From: Hydractinia symbiolongicarpus | Taxonomy: Eukaryota; Cnidaria; Hydrozoa; Anthoathecata; Hydractiniidae | Length of the DNA: 64,000 nucleotides | Assembly: GCF_029227915.1 (NCBI RefSeq) | Contig: NC_079875.1 | Location: forward strand, 41,437,201-41,501,200 | Direction: 5' to 3' | Notes under the pieces: generated by a model | Seen by the model: only the letters and a program-made list of their open reading frames with translations | Told to the model about the DNA's origin: nothing | Database searches by the model: none | Program-made: the position numbers and the translations under genes | Part shown: positions 22,761-34,164 of the stretch, in pieces | Layout: every line of letters starts with the position of its first letter | Position numbering within the stretch: the first letter of the stretch is position 1

Positions 22761-24699
22761 TTGTAGACTTTTGACTATACGGGCCGAGTCCGGGGTTTAC
22801 GGGAAATGGCGGGTTTTCCTTTGCCGGCGATTAAACTTCTTTTATTCAGCGTCTCATCAAAAATGAAAACCTTTTTGAATACTAAAAGTCTCATGCGTTT
22901 TAGTGGTGAAAAAATAATTTAAAAAATCGTTCGGGAAATGAGTTTACTCCCTGGGTACTTTCTTTGTATACTTTTGACTATACGGGCCGAGTCCGGGATT
23001 TACGGGAAATCGCGGATTTTCGTTTGCCGGCGATTAAACTTCTTTTATTCAGCGTCCCATCAAATATGAAAACATTTTTGAAAACTACAAATCACATGCG
23101 TTTTAGTGGTAAAAAAATAATATAAAAAATCGTTCGGGAAATGAGTTTACTTCCTGGGTACTTTCTTTGTATACTTTTGACTATACGGGCCGAGTCCGGG
23201 GTTTGACGGGAAATGGCGGGTTTTTGTTTGCCGGCGATTAAACTGCTTTTATTCAGCGTCTCAGCAAAAATGAAAACATTTCTGAAAACTACAAGTCTCA
23301 TGCGTTGTAGTGGTGAAAAAATAATTTAAAAAATCGTTCGGGAAATGAGTTTACTCCCTGGGTACTTTGTTTGTATACTTTTGACTATACGGGCCGAGTC
23401 CGGGGTTTACGGGAAATGGCGGGTTTTTGTTTGCCGGCGATTAAACCTCTTTTATTCAGCGTCTCATCAAAAATGAAAACATTTTTGAAAACTACAAGTC
23501 TCAAGCGTTTTAGTGGTGAAAAGATAATTTAAAAAATCGTTTTGGAAATGAGTTTACTCACAGGGTACTTTCTTTGTATACATTCGACTATACGGGCCAA
23601 GCCCGGGATTTACGGGAAATCGCGGGTTTTCGTTTGTCTGCGATTAAACTTCTTTTATCCAGCGTCTCATCAAAAATGTAAACATTTTTAAAAACTACAA
23701 GTCTTATGCGTTTTAGTGGTGAAAAAATAATTTAAAAAATCGTTCTGGAGATGAGTTTACTCACAGGGTACTTTCTTTGTATACATTCGACTATACGGGC
23801 CAAGCCCGGGATTTACGGGAAATCGCGGGTTTTCGTTTGCCGGCGATTAAACCTCTTTCATTAAGCGTCTCATCAAAAATGAAAACATTTTTGAAAACTA
23901 CGAGTCTCATGCGTTTTAGTGGTGAAAAAATAATTTAAAACATCGTTCGCGAAATGAGTTTACTCCCTGAGTACTTTCTTTGTATACTTTTGACTATACG
24001 GGCCGAGTCCGGGATTTACGGGAAGTCGCGGGTTTTCGTTTGCCGGCGATTAAACTTCTTTTATTCAGCGTCTCATCAAAAATGAAAACATTTTTGAAAA
24101 CTACAAGTCTCATGCGTTTTAGTGGTTTACGGGAAATGGCGGGTTTTCGTTTGCCGGCGATTAAACTTCTTTTATTCAGCGTCTCATCAAAAATGAAAAC
24201 ATTTTTGAAAACTACAAGTCTTATGCGTTTTAGTGGTGAAAAAATAATTTAAAAAATCGTTCTGGAAATGAGTTTACTCACAGGGTACTTTCTTTGTATA
24301 CATTCGACTATACGGGCCAAGCCCGGGATTTACGGGAAATCGCTGGTTTTCTTTTGCCGGCGATTAAACCTCTTTCATTAAGCGACTCATCAAAATTGAA
24401 AACATTTCTGAAAACTACAAGTCTCATGCGTTTTAGTGGTGAAAAAATAATTTAAAAAATCGTTTGGGAAATGAGTTTTCTCCCTGGGTACTTTCTTTGT
24501 ATACTTTTGACTATACGGGCCGAGTCCGGGATTTACGGGAAATCGCAGGTTTTCGTTTGCCGGCGATTAAACTTCTTTTATTCAGCGTCTCATCAAAAAT
24601 GAAAACATTTTTAAATACTAAAAGTCTCATGCGTTTTAGTGGTGAAAAAATAATTTAAAAAATCGTTCGGGAAATGAGTTTACTCCCTGGGTACTTTAT
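22761..24699. repeat. Block III lead-in, partial HOR turn (h i j n _ o p q r)
   Basis: I name the eighteen monomer types of the block III HOR a to r, with a at 24700. Here: 22761 h, 22964 i, 23167 j, 23371 n, 23574 (unassigned), 23777 o, 23980 p (fusion, 314 bp), 24294 q, 24497 r. Types k, l and m are absent between j and n. Monomer 23777 carries the AAAACATCGTTCGCGAAATG end that precedes each fusion monomer. Confidence 0.75.
23980..24293. repeat. 314-bp fusion monomer (type p), copy 1
   Basis: At about 24121-24130 AGTGGT runs directly into TTACGGGAAATGG, so 92 bp are missing: the right end of one monomer and the left start of the next. GGT is present at both ends of the deletion, a 3-base microhomology. 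The fusion is the best single marker of the block III HOR. Confidence 0.92.
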
Positions 24700-25511
24700 T
24701 TGTATACTTTTGACCATACGGGCCGAGTCCGGGGTTTACGGGAAATGGCGGGTTTTCGTTTGCCGGCGATTAAACTTCTTTTATTCAGCGTCTCATCAAA
24801 AATGAAAACATTTTTGAAAACTACAAGTCTCATGCGTTTTAGTGGTGAAAAGATAATTTAAAAAATCGTTTTGGAAATGAGTTTACTCACAGGGTACTTT
24901 CTTTGTATACTTTTGACTACGCGGGCCGAGTCCAGGGTTTACGGGAAATGGCGGGTTTTCGTTTGCCGGCGATTAAACTTCTTTTATTCAGCGACTCATC
25001 AAAAATGAAAACATTTTTGAAAACTACAAGTCTCAATCGTTTTAGTGGTGAAAAGATAATTTAAAAAATCATTTTGGAAATGAGTTTACTCACAGGGTAC
25101 TTTCTTTGTATACATTCGACTATACGGGCCAAGCCCGGGATTTACTGGAAATCGCGGGTTTTCGTTTGCCGGCGATTAAACTTCTTTTATTCAGCGTCAC
25201 ATCAAAAATGTAAACATTTTTGAAAACTACAAGTCTTATGCGTTTTATTGGTGAAAAAATAATTTAAAAAATCGTTCTGGAGATGAGTTTACTCACAGGG
25301 TACTTTCTTTTTATACATTCGACTATACGGGCCAAGCCCGGGATTTACGGGAAATCGCGGGTTTTCGTTTGCCGGCGATTAAACCTCTTTCATTAAGCGT
25401 CTCATCAAAAATGAAAACATTTCTGAAAACTACAAGTCTCATGCGTTTTAGTGGTGCAGAAATAATTTAAAAAATCGTTCGGGAAATGAGTTTACTCCCT
25501 GGGTACTTTCT

Positions 25512-26728
25512 TTGTATACTTTTGACTATACGGGCCGAGTCCGGGATTTACGGGAAATCGCAGGTTTTCGTTTGCCGGCGATTAAGCTTCTTTTATTCAG
25601 CGTCTCATCTAAAATGAAGACATTTTTGAAAACTTCAAGTCTCATGCGTTTTAGTGGTGAAAAAATAATTTAAAAAATCGTTCGGGAAATGAGTTTACTC
25701 CCTGGGTACTTTCTTTGTATACTTTTGACTATACGGCCGAGTACGCGATTTACGGGAAGTCGCGGGTTTTCGTTTGCCGGCGAATAAACTTCTTTTATTC
25801 AGCGTCTCATCAAAAATGAAAACATTTTTAAAAATTACAAGTTTCACGGGCTTTAGTGGTGAAATAATAATTTAAAAAATCGTTCGGGAAATGAGTTTAC
25901 AACCTGGGTACTCTCTTTGTATACTTTTGACTATACGGGCCTAGTCCGGGATTTAAGGGAAATCGCGGGTTTTCGTTTGCTGGCGATTAAAATTCTTTTA
26001 TTCAGCGTCTCATCAAAAATGTAAACATTTTTGAAAACTACAAGTCTTATGCGTTTTAGTGGTGAAAAAATAATTTAAAAAATCGTTCGGAAAATGAGTT
26101 TACTCCCTTGGTACTTTCTTTGTATACTTTTCACTATACGGGCCGAGTCCGGGGTTTACGGGAAATGGCGGGTTTTCCTTTGCCGGCGATTAAACTTCTT
26201 TTATTCAGCGTCACATCAAAAATGAAAACATTTTTGAATACTAAAAGTCTCATGCGTTTTAGTGGTGAAAAAATAATTTAAAAAATCGTTCGGGAAATGA
26301 GTTTACTCCCTGGGTACTTTCTTTGTATACTTTTGACTATACGGGCCGAGTCCGGGATTTACGGGAAATCGCGGATTTTCGTTTGCCGGCGATTAAACTT
26401 CTTTTATTCAGCGTCCCATCAAATATGAAAACATTTTTGAAAACTACAAATCTCATGCGTTTTAGTGGTAAAAAAATAATATAAAAAATCGTTCGGGAAA
26501 TGAGTTTACTCCCTGGGTACTTTCTTTGTATACTTTTGACTATACGGGCCGAGTCCGGGGTTTACGGGAAATGGCGGGTTTTCGTTTGCCGGCGATTAAA
26601 CCTCTTTCATTAAGCGTCTCATCAAAAATGAAAACATTTCTGAAAACTACAAGTCTCATGCGTTTTAGTGGTGCAGAAATAATTTAAAAAATCGTTCGGG
26701 AAATGAGTTTACTCCCTGGGTACTTTCT
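25512..26728. repeat. 1217-bp six-monomer duplication, copy 1
   Basis: Types e f g h i plus a hybrid (26526). Matches 26729-27945 monomer for monomer; shared marks are GATTAAGCTTC and CATCTAAAATG in e, CGGCCGAGTACGCG in f (202 bp), GGGCCTAGTCC in g, and TTCACTATACGGG in h. It differs by a few bases, for example GAAGACATTT and ACTTCAAG in e of copy 1. Confidence 0.9.
26526..26728. repeat. Hybrid monomer j/d at the duplication joint
   Basis: The left part (GGGGTTTACGGGAAATGG) is type j, as in 27743. From CCTCTTTCATTAAGCG onward, including CATTTCTGAAAAC and GTGCAGAAATAA, it is type d as in 25309. The switch lies between monomer positions ~52 and ~76, inside sequence common to both types. Confidence 0.88.
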
Positions 26729-27945
26729 TTGTATACTTTTGACTATACGGGCCGAGTCCGGGATTTACGGGAAATCGCAGGTTTTCGTTTGCCGGCGATT
26801 AAGCTTCTTTTATTCAGCGTCTCATCTAAAATGAAAACATTTTTGAAAACTACAAGTCTCATGCGTTTTAGTGGTGAAAAAATAATTTAAAAAATCGTTC
26901 GGGAAATGAGTTTACTCCCTGGGTACTTTCTTTGTATACTTTTGACTATACGGCCGAGTACGCGATTTACGGGAAGTCGCGGGTTTTCGTTTGCCGGCGA
27001 ATAAACTTCTTTTATTCAGCGTCTCATCAAAAATGAAAACATTTTTAAAAATTACAAGTTTCACGGGCTTTAGTGGTGAAATAATAATTTAAAAAATCGT
27101 TCGGGAAATGAGTTTACAACCTGGGTACTCTCTTTGTATACTTTTGACTATACGGGCCTAGTCCAGGATTTAAGGGAAATCGCGGGTTTTCGTTTGCTGG
27201 CGATTAAAATTCTTTTATTCAGCGTCTCATCAAAAATGTAAACATTTTTGAAAACTACAAGTCTTATGCGTTTTAGTGGTGAAAAAATAATTTAAAAAAT
27301 CGTTCGGAAAATGAGTTTACTCCCTTGGTACTTTCTTTGTATACTTTTCACTATACGGGCCGAGTCCGGGGTTTACGGGAAATGGCGGGTTTTCCTTTGC
27401 CGGCGATTAAACTTCTTTTATTCAGCGTCACATCAAAAATGAAAACATTTTTGAATACTAAAAGTCTCATGCGTTTTAGTGGTGAAAAAATAATTTAAAA
27501 AATCGTTCGGGAAATGAGTTTACTTCCTGGGTACTTTCTTTGTATACTTTTGACTATACGGGCCGAGTCCGGGATTTACGGGAAATCGCGGATTTTTGTT
27601 TGCCGGCGATTAAACTTCTTTTATTCAGCGTCCCATCAAATATGAAAACATTTTTGAAAACTACAAATCTCATGCGTTTTAGTGGTAAAAAAATAATATA
27701 AAAAATCGTTCGGGAAATGAGTTTACTCCCTGGGTACTTTCTTTGTATACTTTTGACTATACGGGCCGAGTCCGGGGTTTACGGGAAATGGCGGGTTTTT
27801 GTTTGCCGGCGATTAAACTGCTTTTATTCAGCGTCTCAGCAAAAATGAAAACATTTCTGAAAACTACAAGTCTCATGCGTTTTAGTGGTGTAAAAATAAT
27901 TTAAAAAATCGTTCTGGATATGAGTTTACTCCCTGGGTACTTTCT
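26729..27945. repeat. 1217-bp six-monomer duplication, copy 2
   Basis: Types e f g h i j. This copy ends with an intact j monomer (27743), whereas copy 1 ends with the j/d hybrid, which is what an unequal crossover between a j and a d monomer would leave. The copy at 37805-39021 has the same six monomers once. Confidence 0.9.
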
Positions 27946-28960
27946 TTGTATACTTTTGACTATACGGGCTGAGCCCGGGGTTTACGGGAAATCGCAGGTT
28001 TTCGTTTGCCGGCGATTAAACTTTTTTTATTTAGCGTCTCATCAAAAATGAAAACATTTTTGAGAACTACAAGTCTCATGCGTTGTAGTGGTGAAAAAAT
28101 TATTTAAAAAATCGTTCGGAAAATGAGTTTAATCCCTGGGTACTTTCTTTGTACACTTTTTACTATACGGGCCGAGTCCGGAATTTACGGGAAATCGCGG
28201 ATTTTCGTTTAAGGGCGATTAAACTTCTTTTATTCAGCGTCTCATCAAAAATGAAAACATTTTTGAAAACTACAAGTCTCATGCGTTGTAGTGGTGAAAA
28301 AATAATTTAAAAAATCGTTCGGAAAATGAGTTTACTCCCTGGGTACTTTCTTTGTATACTTTTAACTATACGGGCCGAGTCCGTGGTTTACGGGAAATGG
28401 CGGGTTTTCGTTTGCCGGCGTTTTAACTTCTTTTATTCAGCGTCTCATCAAAAATGAAGACATTTTTGAAAACTACAAGTCTCATGCGTTGTAGTGGTGA
28501 AAAAATAATTTAAAAAATCGTTCGGGAAATGAGTTTACTCCCTGGGTACTTTGTTTGTATACTTTTGACTATACGGGCCGAGTCCGGGGTTTACGGGAAA
28601 TGGCGGGTTTTTGTTTGCCGGCGATTAAACTTCTTTTATTCAGCGTCTCATCAAAAATGAAAACATTTTTGAAAACTACAAGTCTCAAGCGTTTTAGTGG
28701 TGAAAAGATAATTTAAAAAATCGTTTTGGAAATGAGTTTACTCACAGGGTACTTTCTTTGTATACAATCGACTATACGGGCCAAGCCCGGGATTTACGGG
28801 AAATCGCGGGTTTTCGTTTGCCGGCGATTAAACCTCTTTCATTAAGCGTCTCATCAAAAATGAAAACATTTTTGAAAACTACGAGTCTCATGCGTTTTAG
28901 TGGTGAAAAAATAATTTAAAACATCGTTCGCGAAATGAGTTTACTCCCTGAGTACTTTCT

Positions 28961-29274
28961 TTGTATACTTTTGACTATACGGGCCGAGTCCGGGATTTAC
29001 GGGAAGTCGCGGGTTTTCGTTTGCCGGCGATTAAACTTCTTTTATTCAGCGTCTCATCAAAAATGAAAACATTTTTGAAAACTACAAGTCTCATGCGTTT
29101 TAGTGGTTTACGGGAAATGGCGGGTTTTCGTTTGCCGGCGATTAAACTTCTTTTATTCAGCGTCTCATCAAAAATGAAAACATTTTTGAAAACTACAAGT
29201 CTTATGCGTTTTAGTGGTGAAAAAATAATTTAAAAAATCGTTCTGGAAATGAGTTTACTCACAGGATACTTTCT
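28961..29274. repeat. 314-bp fusion monomer (type p), copy 2
   Basis: Same joint (AGTGGTTTACGGG) as at 23980, 4981 bp downstream. The two flanking monomers (o before, q after) are also the same types. Confidence 0.92.
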
Positions 29275-31101
29275 TTGTATACATTCGACTATACGGGCCA
29301 AGCCCGGGATTTACGGGAAATCGCTGGTTTTCATTTGCCGGCGATTAAACCTCTTTCATTAAGCGACTCATCAAAATTGAAAACATTTCTGAAAACTACA
29401 AGTCTCATGCGTTTTAGTGGTGAAAAAATAATTTAAAAAATCGTTCGAGAAATGAGTTTTCTCCCTGGGTACTTTTTTTGTATACTTTTGACTATACGGG
29501 CCGAGTCCGGGATTTACGGGAAATCGCAGGTTTTCGTTTGCCGGCGATTAAACTTCTTTTATTCAGCGTCTCATCAAAAATGAAAACATTTTTGAATACT
29601 AAAAGTCTCATGCGTTTTAGTGGTGAAAAAATAATTTAAAAAATCGTTCGGGAAATGAGTTTACTCCCTGGGTACTTTCTTTGTATACTTTTGACTATAC
29701 GGGCCGAGTCCGGGATTTACGGGAAATCGCGGATTTTCGTTTGCCGGCGATTAAACTTCTTTTATTCAGCGTCCCATCAAATATGAAAACATTTTTGAAA
29801 ACTACAAATCTCATGCGTTTTAGTGGTAAAAAAATAATATAAAAAATCGTTTGGGAAATGAGTTTACTCCCTGGGTACTTTCTTTGTATACTTTTGACTA
29901 TACGGGCCGAGTCCGGGGTTTACGGGAAATGGCGGGTTTTTGTTTGCCGGCGATTAAACTGCTTTTATTCAGCGTCTCAGCAAAAATGAAAACATTTCTG
30001 AAAACTACAAGTCTCATGCGTTTTAGTGGTGTAGAAATAATTTAAAAAATCGTTTTGGATATGAGTTTACTCCCTGGGTACTTTCTTTTTATACTTTTGA
30101 CTATACGGGCTGAGCCCGGGGTTTACGGGAAATCGCAGGTTTTCGTTTGCCGGCGATTAAACTTTTTTTATTCAGCGTCTCATCAAAAATGAAAACATTT
30201 TTGAGAACTACAAGTCTCATGCGTTGTAGTGGTGAAAAAATTATTTAAAAAATCGTTCGGAAAATGAGTTTAATCCCTGGGTACTTTCTTTGTATACTTT
30301 TTACTATACGGGCCGAGTCCGGAATTTACGGGAAATCGCGGATTTTCGTTTAAGGGCGATTAAACTTCTTTTATTCAGCGTCTCATCAAAAATGAAAACA
30401 TTTTTGAAAACTACAAGTCTCATGCGTTGTAGGGGTGAAAAAATAATTTAAAAAATCGTTCGGAAAATGAGTTTACTCCCTGGGTACTTTCTTTGTATAC
30501 TTTTAACTATACGGGCCGAGTCCGTGGTTTACGGGAAATGGCGGGTTTTCGTTTGCCGGCGTTTTAACTTCTTTTATTCAGCGTCTCATCAAAAATGAAG
30601 ACATTTTTGAAAACTACAAGTCTCATGCGTTGTAGTGGTGAAAAAATAATTTAAAAAATCGTTCGGGAAATGAGTTTACTCCCTGGGTACTTTGTTTGTA
30701 TACTTTTGACTATACGGGCCGAGTCCGGGGTTTACGGGAAATGGCGGGTTTTTGTTTGCCGGCGATTAAACTTCTTTTATTCAGCGTCTCATCAAAAATG
30801 AAAACATTTTTGAAAACTACAAGTCTCAAGCGTTTTAGTGGTGAAAAGATAATTTAAAAAATCGTTTTGGAAATGAGTTTACTCACAGGGTACTTTCTTT
30901 GTATACATTCGACTATACGGGCCAAGCCCGGGATTTACGGGAAATCGCGGGTTTTCGTTTGCCGGCGATTAAACCTCTTTCATTAAGCGTCTCATCAAAA
31001 ATGAAAACATTTTTGAAAACTACGAGTGTCATGCGTTTTAGTGGTGAAAAAATAATTTAAAACATCGTTCGCGAAATGAGTTTACTCCCTGAGTACTTTC
31101 T
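28961..31101. repeat. Block III, shortened HOR turn (2141 bp)
   Basis: Types p q r i j k l m n o: starts 28961, 29275, 29478, 29681, 29884, 30087, 30290, 30493, 30696, 30899. After r the order jumps to i, skipping a to h. 2141 bp equals one 314-bp fusion plus nine 203-bp monomers. Confidence 0.85.
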
Positions 31102-31415
31102 TTGTATACTTTTGACTATACGGGCCGAGTCCGGGATTTACGGGAAGTCGCGGGTTTTCGTTTGCCGGCGATTAAACTTCTTTTATTCAGCGTCTCATCA
31201 AAAATGAAAACATTTTTGAAAACTACAAGTCTCATGCGTTTTAGTGGTTTACGGGAAATGGCGGGTTTTCGTTTGCCGGCGATTAAACTTCTTTTATTCA
31301 GCGTCTCATCAAAAATGAAAACATTTTTAAAAACTACAAGTCTTATGCGTTTTAGTGGTGAAAAAATAATTTAAAAAATCGTTCTGGAAATGAGTTTACT
31401 CACAGGATACTTTCT
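31102..31415. repeat. 314-bp fusion monomer (type p), copy 3
   Basis: Same joint, 2141 bp after copy 2. The second half has TTTTTAAAAAC where other copies have TTTTTGAAAAC. Confidence 0.92.
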
Positions 31416-31821
31416 TTGTATACATTCGACTATACGGGCCAAGCCCGGGATTTACGGGAAATCGCTGGTTTTCTTTTGCCGGCGATTAAACCTCTTTCAT
31501 TAAGCGACTCATCAAAATTGAAAACATTTCTGAAAACTACAAGTCTCATGCGTTTTAGTGGTGAAAAAATAATTTAAAAAATCGTTCGGGAAATGAGTTT
31601 TCTCCCTGGGTACTTTTTTTGTATACTTTTGACTATACGGGCCGAGTCCGGGATTTACGGGAAATCGCAGGTTTTCGTTTGCCGGCGATTAAACTTCTTT
31701 TATTCAGCGTCTCATCAAAAATGAAAACATTTTTGAATACTAAAAGTCTCATGCGTTTTAGTGGTGAAAAAATAATTTAAAAAATCGTTTGGGAAATGAG
31801 TTTACTCCCTGGGTACTTTAT

Positions 31822-32024
31822 TTGTATACTTTTGACCATACGGGCCGAGTCCGGGGTTTACGGGAAATGGCGGGTTTTCGTTTGCCGGCGATTAAACTTC
31901 TTTTATTCAGCGTCTCATCAAAAATGAAGACATTTTTGAAAACTACAAGTCTCATGCGTTGTAGTGGTGAAAAAATAATTTAAAAAATCGTTCGGGAAAT
32001 GAGTTTACTCCCTGGGTACTTTGT
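31822..32024. repeat. Hybrid monomer a/m
   Basis: Left matches 24700 and 33151; right matches 28352 and 30493. The switch lies between roughly positions 50 and 110 of the monomer. It is the joint that removed types b to l from this turn. Confidence 0.84.
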
Positions 32025-32430
32025 TTGTATACTTTTGACTATACGGGCCGAGTCCGGGGTTTACGGGAAATGGCGGGTTTTTGTTTGCCGGCGATTAAAC
32101 TTCTTTTATTCAGCGTCTCATCAAAAATGAAAACATTTTTGAAAACTACAAGTCTCAAGCGTTTTAGTGGTGAAAAGATAATTTAAAAAATCGTTTTGGA
32201 AATGAGTTTACTCACAGGGTACTTTCTTTGTATACATTCGACTATACGGGCCAAGCCCGGGATTTACGGGAAATCGCGGGTTTTCGTTTGCCGGCGATTA
32301 AACCTCTTTCATTAAGCGTCTCATCAAAAATGAAAACATTTTTGAAAACTACGAGTCTCATGCGTTTTAGTGGTGAAAAAATAATTTAAAACATCGTTCG
32401 CGAAATGAGTTTACTCCCTGAGTACTTTCT

Positions 32431-32744
32431 TTGTATACTTTTGACTATACGGGCCGAGTCCGGGATTTACGGGAAGTCGCGGGTTTTCGTTTGCCGGCGA
32501 TTAAACTTCTTTTATTCAGCGTCTCATCAAAAATGAAAACATTTTTGAAAACTACAAGTCTCATGCGTTTTAGTGGTTTACGGGAAATGGCGGGTTTTCG
32601 TTTGCCGGCGATTAAACTTCTTTTATTCAGCGTCTCATCAAAAATGAAAACATTTTTGAAAACTACAAGTCTTATGCGTTTTAGTGGTGAAAAAATAATT
32701 TAAAAAATCGTTCTGGAAATGAGTTTACTCACAGGATACTTTCT
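32431..32744. repeat. 314-bp fusion monomer (type p), copy 4
   Basis: Same joint, 1329 bp after copy 3. Confidence 0.92.
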
Positions 32745-34164
32745 TTGTATACATTCGACTATACGGGCCAAGCCCGGGATTTACGGGAAATCGCTGGTTT
32801 TCTTTTGCCGGCGATTAAACCTCTTTCATTAAGCGACTCATCAAAATTGAAAACATTTCTGAAAACTACAAGTCTCATGCGTTTTAGTGGTGAAAAAATA
32901 ATTTAAAAAATCGTTCGGGAAATGAGTTTTCTCCCTGGGTACTTTTTTTGTATACTTTTGACTATACGGGCCGAGTCCGGGATTTACGGGAAATCGCAGG
33001 TTTTCGTTTGCCGGCGATTAAACTTCTTTTATTCAGCGTCTCATCAAAAATGAAAACATTTTTGAATACTAAAAGTCTCATGCGTTTTAGTGGTGAAAAA
33101 ATAATTTAAAAAATCGTTTGGGAAATGAGTTTACTCCCTGGGTACTTTATTTGTATACTTTTGACCATACGGGCCGAGTCCGGGGTTTACGGGAAATGGC
33201 GGGTTTTCGTTTGCCGGCGATTAAACTTCTTTTATTCAGCGTCTCATCAAAAATGAAAACATTTTTGAAAACTACAAGTCTCATGCGTTTTAGTGGTGAA
33301 AAGATAATTTAAAAAATCGTTTTGGAAATGAGTTTACTCACTGGGTACTTTCTTTGTATACTTTTGACTACGCGGGCCGAGTCCGGGGTTTACGGGAAAT
33401 GGCGGGTTTTCGTTTGCCGGCGATTAAACTTCTTTTATTCAGCGTCACATCAAAAATGTAAACATTTTTGAAAACTACAAGTCTCAACCGTTTTATTGGT
33501 GAAAAAATAATTTAAAAAATCGTTCTGGAGATGAGTTTACTCACAGGGTACTTTCTTTTTATACATTCGACTATACGGGCCAAGCCCGGGATTTACGGGA
33601 AATTGCGGGTTTTCGTTTGCCGGCGATTAAACTTCTTTTATTCAGCGACTCATCAAAAATGAAAACATTTTTGAAAACTACAAGTCTCAACCGTTTTATT
33701 GGTGAAAAAATAATTTAAAAAATCGTTCTGGAGATGAGTTTACTCACAGGGTACTTTCTTTGTATACATTCGACTATACGGGCCAAGCCCGGGATTTACG
33801 GGAAATCGCGGGTTTTCGTTTGCCGGCAATTAAACCTCTTTCATTAAGCGTCTCATCAAAAATGAAAACTATTCTGAAAACTACAAATCTCATGCGTTTT
33901 AGTGGTGAAAAAATAATTTAAAAAATCGTTCGGGAAATGAGTTTACTCCCTGGGTACTTTCTTTGTATACTTTTGACTATACGGCCGAGTCCGGGATTTA
34001 CGGGAAGTCGCGGGTTTTCGTTTGCCGGCGAATAAACTCCTTTTATTCAGCGTCTCATCAAAAATGAAAGCATTTTTAAAAACTACAAGTTTCACGGGCT
34101 TTAGTGGTGAAATAATAATTTAAAAAATCGTTCGGGAAATGAGTTTACACCCTGGGTACTCTCT
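32431..34164. repeat. Block III, last turn, breaking up into hybrids
   Basis: Starts: 32431 p, 32745 q, 32948 r, 33151 a, 33354 (left b, right c), 33557 (left d, right b-like), 33760 d, 33963 f. CTCAACCGTTTTATTGG appears in both 33354 and 33557 and later at 41162. From 34165 the order leaves the block III HOR. Confidence 0.7.

Larger units (their letters stand above)
24700..29680. repeat. Block III, full HOR turn with nested duplication (4981 bp)
   Basis: Monomer starts and types: 24700 a, 24903 b, 25106 c, 25309 d, 25512 e, 25715 f, 25917 g, 26120 h, 26323 i, 26526 hybrid j/d, 26729 e, 26932 f, 27134 g, 27337 h, 27540 i, 27743 j, 27946 k, 28149 l, 28352 m, 28555 n, 28758 o, 28961 p, 29275 q, 29478 r. 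Without the nested 1217-bp duplication the turn is about 3764 bp, which agrees with the undisturbed copy at 37400-41161 (3762 bp). Confidence 0.82.
31102..32430. repeat. Block III, shortest HOR turn (1329 bp)
   Basis: Types p q r, hybrid a/m, n o: starts 31102, 31416, 31619, 31822, 32025, 32228. Equals one fusion plus five monomers. The jump happens inside monomer 31822, whose left (GACCATACGGG, TTTATTTGTATAC upstream) is type a and whose right (GAAGACATTT, GCGTTGTAG) is type m. Confidence 0.86.

Noticed and set aside
23980-24293. Fusion monomer as a small functional gene (90 codons, copied five times)
   Set aside because: The frame results from a 92-bp deletion that joins two monomers in frame; its conservation is explained by HOR copying, and flanking non-coding monomers are equally conserved.
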